From Clostridia bacterium (GTDB lineage Bacteria > Bacillota > Clostridia > Christensenellales > Aristaeellaceae): a stretch of DNA of 64,000 nt. Shown here in pieces: positions 58,710-64,000 of this stretch. The translations under genes and the position numbers were made by a program. A model generated the notes under the pieces. The model made no database searches. It saw nothing but the letters and a program-made list of their open reading frames with translations, and was not told the DNA's origin. The number at the start of each line of letters is the position of its first letter. The first letter of the stretch is position 1. The stretch is from contig JAFWEL010000130.1 of assembly GCA_017512905.1 (NCBI GenBank), positions 62,001 to 126,000 on the forward strand. Reading direction: 5' to 3'.

Positions 58710-60245
58710 ATGAGCAAGAAGTACCTGATCGGCCTGGACGTGGGTACGTCCGGCACCAAGTGCATCATCGCCGACAACGAGGGCAAGGTCGTCGCCTCCT
58801 CCACCCAGGCATACCCGCTACATACCCCAAAGCCCGGCTGGGCCGAGCAAGACCCCCAGGCCTGGTGGGAGGCGGTAGTGCGCGGCCTCAAGGTGATCCT
58901 GGCCAAGGCGAAGGTCGATCCCGCCGACATCGTCGGCCTCAGCTATTCCGGCCAGATGCACGGTTTGGTGGCGCTGGACGAGAACAACGAGGTCATCCGC
59001 CCCGCGATCCTGTGGTGCGACCAGCGCACCCAGGCCCAGTGCGACTGGATCACCGAGAAGGCCGGCGGCCTGGATGGCCTGCTGAGCTACACCAACAACC
59101 GCATGCTCACCGGCTACACCGGCGGCAAGATCCTCTGGCTGCGGGACGAGGAGCCGGAGAACTTTGAGCGCATGAAGATCTTCGTCTGCCCGAAGGACTA
59201 CATTCGCTTCAAGATGACCGGCAACCTGGGCATCGACGTGTCCGACGCCTCCGGCACTGGCTTCTATGACACCAAAAACCGCCGTTGGAGCGACGAGCTG
59301 ATCGCCCTCGCCGGATTGGACAAGTCCATCTTCCCCGAAGCCCACGAGTCCACCGAGCTGGCGGGCACCGTGACGAAGGAGATCGCCGCGCTGACCGGCC
59401 TGCCTGAGGGCCTGAACTGCTACTATGGCGGCGGCGACGCAGTCATTCAGACCACCGGCGCTGGCCTGGTCAAGGAGGGTACCCTGGGCGTGGTCATCGG
59501 CACCAGCGGCAATGTGTCCATGGCGCTGGACCACTTCGAAAACAATCCCAACGGCGACCTGCAGATGTTCTGCGGCAACGAGCCCGGGATGTATCTGGCC
59601 TTTGGCTGCACGCTGACCGCTGGCGGCGCGTATCGCTGGTATAAGGACGAGATGTGCGGCCCGGAGGGCTTTGTGGGCAAGCAGTTGGGCCTGAGCGCCT
59701 TTGACGTGATGGGCAAGATCGCCGAGCATTCTGTCCCCGGCGCCCATGGCGTGGTGTTCACCCCCTATCTGACCGGTGAGCGCTGCCCCTATCCCGATCC
59801 CAATGCCCGCGCCTCCTTCTACGGTCTGACCCTGGGCACCAAAAAGGCCGATATCACCCGCAGCGTAATGGAGGGCGTCACCTATTCCCTGAAGCAGCTG
59901 GTGGATATCTTCGGTAAATTCGCCAAGAACGAGAAGGTTTACACCTCCGGCGGCGGAAGCGTCAGCCCGCTGTGGCGGCAGATGCAGGCCGACATCTTCG
60001 ACCTGCCGGTCTACACCATGTCCGCCGCCGGCGAGGGCGGCGCTTACGGCGCGGTGTTGGTCGCTGGTGTCGGCGCGGGCGTCTGGCAGAACTTGGTCGA
60101 GGCGGTCAAGGTCATCACCCCGGAGACGAAGACCTTCCCCGATCCGAAGAACCAGCCCGCCTACGAAAAGACCTACCAGGTCTACGATATGCTCTACCAC
60201 GCCCTGAAGCCCGTGTACGACAAGAGTGCCGAGCTGGGATACTGA
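58710..60245 (+). CDS. xylB: Xylulokinase (FGGY family)
   Basis: The 511-residue sugar kinase has the N-terminal ATPase motif LIGLDVGTSGTKCII, substrate region YSGQMHGLVALD typical of XylB, and C-terminal FGGY signature parts GVTYSLKQLVDIF and TSGGGSVSPLWRQMQADIF. It phosphorylates D-xylulose for the pentose phosphate pathway. I chose the ATG at 58710 behind AAAGGAAG. No xylose isomerase or transporter gene is adjacent, so the sugar could differ. It is followed 15 bases later by a DUF3783 gene. Confidence 0.9.
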   Translation: MSKKYLIGLDVGTSGTKCIIADNEGKVVASSTQAYPLHTPKPGWAEQDPQAWWEAVVRGLKVILAKAKVDPADIVGLSYSGQMHGLVALDENNEVIRPAILWCDQRTQAQCDWITEKAGGLDGLLSYTNNRMLTGYTGGKILWLRDEEPENFERMKIFVCPKDYIRFKMTGNLGIDVSDASGTGFYDTKNRRWSDELIALAGLDKSIFPEAHESTELAGTVTKEIAALTGLPEGLNCYYGGGDAVIQTTGAGLVKEGTLGVVIGTSGNVSMALDHFENNPNGDLQMFCGNEPGMYLAFGCTLTAGGAYRWYKDEMCGPEGFVGKQLGLSAFDVMGKIAEHSVPGAHGVVFTPYLTGERCPYPDPNARASFYGLTLGTKKADITRSVMEGVTYSLKQLVDIFGKFAKNEKVYTSGGGSVSPLWRQMQADIFDLPVYTMSAAGEGGAYGAVLVAGVGAGVWQNLVEAVKVITPETKTFPDPKNQPAYEKTYQVYDMLYHALKPVYDKSAELGY

Positions 60246-60260
60246 TTTACGGAGGACCCC

Positions 60261-60647
60261 ATGGCACAGCCTCTGTTGCTGACCTACAATCTGAAAGCCG
60301 GCACCGCCGCCGGCCTGGAGGCCATCTGCCGCGCCCAAGGCATTCGCGTAAGGGCTGTCGAACCCAAAGAATACGGTCTGCCCATCGGCGCGCTGGCCGG
60401 CATACCGGTGAAGGGCGGGGCGTCCCCCTCAGGGACGCCCGTCCCGCCCTTTCACGACGAAATGCTGGTGATGTGCCACATGCTGTCGGGAGAGCTGGAC
60501 GCCTTCCTGCAGGCCATGCGCGGCCAGGGACTGCCCCGAATTGCGCTGAAGGCCGTGTTGACGCCTGTCAACGTCCTGTGGAGCTCCACGGACCTGCACG
60601 ATGAGCTGGCCCGGGAGCACAGCGAAATACAGCGCCGCAACCGATAA
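60261..60647 (+). CDS. DUF3783 domain protein
   Basis: The 128-residue cytoplasmic protein matches DUF3783: N-terminal LLTYNLKA, then RAQGIRVRAVEPKEYGLPIGALAG, and a C-terminal LKAVLTPVNVLWSSTDLHDELAREH block. The function is unknown. A Gly/Ser/Pro-rich stretch (KGGASPSGTPVPP, about residues 51-64) in the middle is encoded by a strong DNA hairpin and may be an in-frame insertion. GGAGG precedes the ATG, and the gene is probably co-transcribed with xylB. Confidence 0.83.
   Translation: MAQPLLLTYNLKAGTAAGLEAICRAQGIRVRAVEPKEYGLPIGALAGIPVKGGASPSGTPVPPFHDEMLVMCHMLSGELDAFLQAMRGQGLPRIALKAVLTPVNVLWSSTDLHDELAREHSEIQRRNR
60413..60449. repeat. GC-rich hairpin inside the DUF3783 coding region
   Basis: GGGCGTCCC (60418-60426) and GGGACGCCC (60432-60440) form a perfect 9-bp stem with 5-base loop, extended by GGGCG and CGCCC outside. 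It is in frame with the gene. Confidence 0.6.
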
Positions 60648-60661
60648 CCGGTTGCGGCGCT
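60631..60661 (+). terminator. Hairpin at the end of the xylB-DUF3783 transcript
   Basis: AGCGCCGCAACCG (60631-60643) pairs with CGGTTGCGGCGCT (60649-60661). The loop holds the stop codon of the DUF3783 gene. No T-run follows. Confidence 0.65.
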
Positions 60662-60676
60662 GCCTTATCCATGCCC

Positions 60677-63600
60677 TTATCCCAGGCTCGCCAGTCGGCG
60701 CACCTTGTAATCCCGGGAGGTATACCAGCTCACGTTCATCACCATGCAGTGCACGGTATTGGTGCCGGGCTCGATGCCTCCGTTTTCAATAATCATGATC
60801 TTCGACTTATCGGCATTCACATAGTACAGGAACATCACCACATGGTTGCCGCCCTTGCAGATCAGGTCGCCGGTGCGCATGTTGTCATAGCTCTTGATCG
60901 TCTTATAGGCGGAGGACTTGGCGATATCCTTCGTCCTGTCATTGCTGTGGGAGCTGTTCGTGCCCCAGATCGCGGCGTCCACGAAGCAGGAGCAGTCGTT
61001 TCCGTAATAGTTCCGGCCGTTGATCTTCGACTGGTCCAGGATGTAATAGCCCTTTCCGCTGTCGTAGTAGATGCCCGTCTTCAGCAGCTTTTCCACGTTG
61101 AATTCCCGATTGTCCCCGGAGCCGGAGATATAGGGAACGCCATAATAGACCTGGCCGGTTTTGAAATCCTTCGCTCCGCCCTCGGAGTTTTCCTTCTTCC
61201 AATACAGCTGCTTATTCAGGGTCATCCACGGGAAGGCGTAGTCCCCAAAGGCGTTGTTGATGATCCGCTTGCGCCGGGAGGCGTCTGCGCTGGTGATCTG
61301 GCCGTTCGCCTGCAGCGCGTCAATCTGTCCGATGGCGCAAACCCGGATGGCGTCGATCCTCTCCAGGTTCTTCGCGATGCCGGAGACCGCGGTGATGCGC
61401 TTGGGAATGGTGAGCACTACGTCATCCGTTTCGACGCTCACCCTGAAGCTCAGTACGATGTCCGGATTGCGCTGGGATCTGGCGGTAATCGTGGCATAGC
61501 CCATGTTCACCGCATACAGCACACCCGCCGCGTCCACGTAGGCAATATCCGCGTTGGTGGATTCCCAGGCGAAATCCACATAAGCGCCGATCGGATTGAC
61601 CTCCCATTCCAGCTGGAGGGTATCCCCCGCCTTCATGCTGGAGGGCGCGTTGAGCAGGGTGGCGCTCTCGGGGTACTGGGGGTCCACGACGGTCACATAC
61701 AGCGTCGCTTCCAGTCCGTTCGACGTGGTGGCCGTCACCGTGGTCTCGCCCCTGGCGACCGCCGTCAGGGTTCCGTCTTCCGCGAGGGTCGCGATTTCCG
61801 GCGCGGAGGTGCTGTATGTGAAGCCCGTCGCCGTACCCTCGGGGATCGCGGGCATCAGCAGCACGGTTTCCCCGATATTCAGGGTCAGCGCGTCCGGATC
61901 GAACTTCACGCTCTTCGGCGCGGGCAGTACCGTGACGGTCACCTGGGCTTCAACGCCCTCAACGCTGGTGGAGACGGTGACGGTCGTCTGGCCTGCGCGA
62001 ACGCCAGTCACCACGCCGTCCTCGGAGACCCTGGCGATCTTCTTGTCCGCGCTGGTATAGGTGAGCGTCGTGCGGGCGCCGGGATTCAGCTCCACATTCA
62101 GCTGGTGGGGCTGCTTCACGCCGATCTCGACGTTATCCTCGGTAAAATGGATCCACTCCGGGGGCAGGGCGACGGTCACCACCGTCTGGTCCTGCCTGCC
62201 ATTCGACGTGGTCACGGTGATCACGGCTTCGCCGGCGGACACGCCCGTCACGAGGCCGGTCTCTGGGTCCACCTCGGCGACGCCGGGGTCGCTGGAGGCA
62301 AAGGTCACGGCGGCGGCGGTTCCCTTCGGGAAGCTCCAGGTCAGCGCGGCGGTCTCGCCCACGCCCATCTCCAGCTGCTCGGGCAGCAGCTCCACCGAGC
62401 CGGGCGCTTTCAGCACATTGACCTTCAGCTTGCATTTTTGCCCGTTGTAGGTTTTGACGGTGATGGTGGCGCTGCCCCTTTTCACAGCGGTCACCGTGCC
62501 GTCGGTCGATACCCTGGCTACCTTTGAATTGCTGGTGGTATAGGCAAAGGTGCTCGCGGAAGCGCCCACATCGGGCTGGAGCTTCACGCTCTGGCCCACG
62601 CCGAGGTTCAGCTCCGTGTAGGGCAGGCTGACCTTCTTGGGCGCGGCGAAGACCTGCACGGTGCATTTGGCGCTGACGCCATTGTAGGCCGTCGCCGTCA
62701 GCACGGTCTTGCCCTTCTTGAGTCCCTTGAGGTATTTGCCGTCCCAGGAGGCCACCTTGGGGTTCTTCACAGTGTATTCGATCGCGCCGGTGGTCCCGTC
62801 GCTCATGAAGGCGGTGGGCGTCAATTCCATGCCGACGCCCAGCCTGATCAGGTCGGTGTTGAAGCTCAGCGACGTGGGCGCTTCGCTGACGTTGATGGTG
62901 ACATAGCTCTCTTTTCCGTTGTAGGTGGTGCCGCAGATCTGCGCCTCGCCGACGGACAGGGCCTGGTACAGGCCGGTTTCGCCGTCGACGCTGACCACAT
63001 CCGGGTTCGTGCTGGTAAAGGTGACGGTGCCGGCGGTATCCTTCGGCAGCGTATAGCGCGCCTGGCCCGTTTCGCCGACGCCCAGCACGGGCTTATCGAC
63101 GCTCAGGGTGACCTTGGAGGGCTCCTTCTTCACCTTGACCGGCAGCGTCGCGATCAGGCCGTTGTAGGTCTCGACCTTCAGGCGGGTCTCACCGACGCGG
63201 GACGCCTTGACGGTGGTATTGTTCTTGACCTTGACAACGCTGGAATTTTCGCTCTTGAAGGAATATGTACCCGCGTACTCCTCGCCCGGGGTGCCCAGGG
63301 TGATGTTGAGCCGGTCGTAGGTCTCGCCCTTGCCGAGGGTCAGCTTGTCCGTGCCGAATGAAACCGCCTCGGGAGCCTTTTTGACATAGACGTAGCATTC
63401 GCTGTAGCGGCCCTGGGCATCGACGGCGGTGATGCAGGCGAAGCCCACGGAAACACCGGTCACCCTGCTGCTCTTGTAGACCTTCGCGATGGTGGAATCG
63501 CTGCTGACGTAGGTGTAAGCGCTCTCCCCGGCATCGGGCATCGTGTCATCCAGGTAAAAATAATCCTCAATGCCCAGCGTCAGCGTATTGGCCGCCAGAA

Positions 63601-63934
63601 CGGGGCCATCGGGATCGATATGGGGCGTCGATTCGTTAAAGTAGACTTCCGTTTCCTCAGACGCATCGACCGTGTCCTCCGATTCCGGGGCATCCTGGTC
63701 CCCGGCTCCCGAGAAGTCCTCATCAGGCATCACAAGATCGAGATCCAATTCATCCCCGATCTGTGCTTCTCCGGCGATATCCCCGGAGAGGTCCACCGAC
63801 AGGTCCGCGTCCGTCGTCATGCCTTCGATCTGTACCTCGATCCCATCGGCCACCGGCTCATTTTCGGTATAGCCGATCCCCGGCAGCATCGTCACCACCA
63901 GGCACAGCGTCAACAACAGTGCCAGCTTTTTCAT
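60677..63934 (-). CDS. Secreted protein with nine Big_2 repeats and C-terminal NlpC/P60-like domain
   Basis: The 1085-residue protein has a signal peptide (1-23) and an acidic N-terminal segment (30-105). Nine Ig-like group 2 repeats of about 80 residues follow (105-815), each ending in patterns such as GxxTVTATxxNG and VTV. A C-terminal domain (about 860-1085) has candidate catalytic Cys983 in NDCSCFVDAAIWG and His1031 in GGNHVVMFL, followed by IENGG. This fits an NlpC/P60-type peptidase or amidase fold. It probably acts on cell wall with the repeats as a stalk. The start at 63934 follows AAAGGG. No sortase motif is seen. Confidence 0.87.
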   Translation of the reverse strand: MKKLALLLTLCLVVTMLPGIGYTENEPVADGIEVQIEGMTTDADLSVDLSGDIAGEAQIGDELDLDLVMPDEDFSGAGDQDAPESEDTVDASEETEVYFNESTPHIDPDGPVLAANTLTLGIEDYFYLDDTMPDAGESAYTYVSSDSTIAKVYKSSRVTGVSVGFACITAVDAQGRYSECYVYVKKAPEAVSFGTDKLTLGKGETYDRLNITLGTPGEEYAGTYSFKSENSSVVKVKNNTTVKASRVGETRLKVETYNGLIATLPVKVKKEPSKVTLSVDKPVLGVGETGQARYTLPKDTAGTVTFTSTNPDVVSVDGETGLYQALSVGEAQICGTTYNGKESYVTINVSEAPTSLSFNTDLIRLGVGMELTPTAFMSDGTTGAIEYTVKNPKVASWDGKYLKGLKKGKTVLTATAYNGVSAKCTVQVFAAPKKVSLPYTELNLGVGQSVKLQPDVGASASTFAYTTSNSKVARVSTDGTVTAVKRGSATITVKTYNGQKCKLKVNVLKAPGSVELLPEQLEMGVGETAALTWSFPKGTAAAVTFASSDPGVAEVDPETGLVTGVSAGEAVITVTTSNGRQDQTVVTVALPPEWIHFTEDNVEIGVKQPHQLNVELNPGARTTLTYTSADKKIARVSEDGVVTGVRAGQTTVTVSTSVEGVEAQVTVTVLPAPKSVKFDPDALTLNIGETVLLMPAIPEGTATGFTYSTSAPEIATLAEDGTLTAVARGETTVTATTSNGLEATLYVTVVDPQYPESATLLNAPSSMKAGDTLQLEWEVNPIGAYVDFAWESTNADIAYVDAAGVLYAVNMGYATITARSQRNPDIVLSFRVSVETDDVVLTIPKRITAVSGIAKNLERIDAIRVCAIGQIDALQANGQITSADASRRKRIINNAFGDYAFPWMTLNKQLYWKKENSEGGAKDFKTGQVYYGVPYISGSGDNREFNVEKLLKTGIYYDSGKGYYILDQSKINGRNYYGNDCSCFVDAAIWGTNSSHSNDRTKDIAKSSAYKTIKSYDNMRTGDLICKGGNHVVMFLYYVNADKSKIMIIENGGIEPGTNTVHCMVMNVSWYTSRDYKVRRLASLG

Positions 63935-63967
63935 AACCAAAACCCTTTCTCTTTTCAATGATATGTA

Positions 63968-64000
63968 TTACGCCATTTCCTCGCCCACCAGCATGCACAG
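63968..64000 (-). CDS. Possible C-terminal end of a gene continuing beyond the window
   Basis: On the minus strand the frame is open from the window edge for ten codons (LCMLVGEEMA) and closes with TAA at 63970-63968. It would lie 33 bases before the Big_2 gene, a usual operon spacing. Too short to identify or prove. Confidence 0.3.
   Translation of the reverse strand: MCMLVGEEMA

Overview
The window looks like part of the chromosome of an anaerobic, spore-forming, fairly GC-rich member of the class Clostridia. The evidence is a spoIIP gene and a Spo0A-like regulator, an ECF transporter block followed by truA, independent-type phosphoglycerate mutase, pyruvate phosphate dikinase, a DUF512-der-plsY block, strong GGAGG ribosome binding sites and sigma-A promoters with 17-base spacers. 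An order such as Christensenellales or Oscillospirales is a guess from gene content. I saw no rRNA, CRISPR array, phage or complete insertion sequence.

Layout. 1-7.4 kb: the end of a flavin reductase-rubredoxin protein, an HI0933-family flavoprotein paired with an RpiR regulator, spoIIP, a divergent Spo0A homologue and a eukaryote-type glycogen branching enzyme. 7.4-11 kb: glycolytic operon pgk-tpiA-gpmI (minus strand), with a palindromic repeat between pgk and tpiA. 11.2-15.6 kb: ecfA1-ecfA2-ecfT-truA, then a YbaK-type deacylase and a HAD hydrolase. 15.9-18.3 kb: a MsmK/UgpC-type sugar ABC ATPase, a small membrane protein, four tRNAs (Arg, His, Gln, Lys) and a 59-residue DUF4250 gene. 18.3-21 kb: a metal-efflux operon (ArsR/SmtB regulator, separate HMA metallochaperone, P-type ATPase) with a visible promoter and operator. 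21.1-38.7 kb: a DUF1848 protein, then a signalling and membrane region with four cyclic-di-GMP enzymes (EAL, Cache-GGDEF, LacI-sensor-GGDEF, 7TM-HD-GYP) around an AI-2E-type transporter, a K+ channel and a sensor-fused MscS channel, ending with a radical SAM protein and an HD hydrolase.

38.7-49.8 kb is the most unusual part. One minus-strand gene train behind a single good promoter encodes a large surface protein with separated basic and acidic segments, a lipoyl-type adaptor, a 765-residue solute-binding protein, two MalF/MalG-type permeases, a second HlyD/MacA-type adaptor and a MacB/FtsX-type permease. It has no ABC ATPase. Sugar importer parts and exporter-type adaptor parts are mixed in one locus. 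The orphan ATPase at 15.9 kb is a candidate energiser for the MalF/MalG pair.

49.8-64 kb: pyruvate phosphate dikinase, a secreted flavoprotein with an FMN attachment motif, DUF512-der-plsY with a MITE-like inverted-repeat element that supplies the DUF512 stop codon, xylulokinase, a DUF3783 protein, and a secreted protein with nine Big_2 repeats and a C-terminal NlpC/P60-like domain. All function calls rest on motif recognition by eye. Promoters and terminators are pattern matches.
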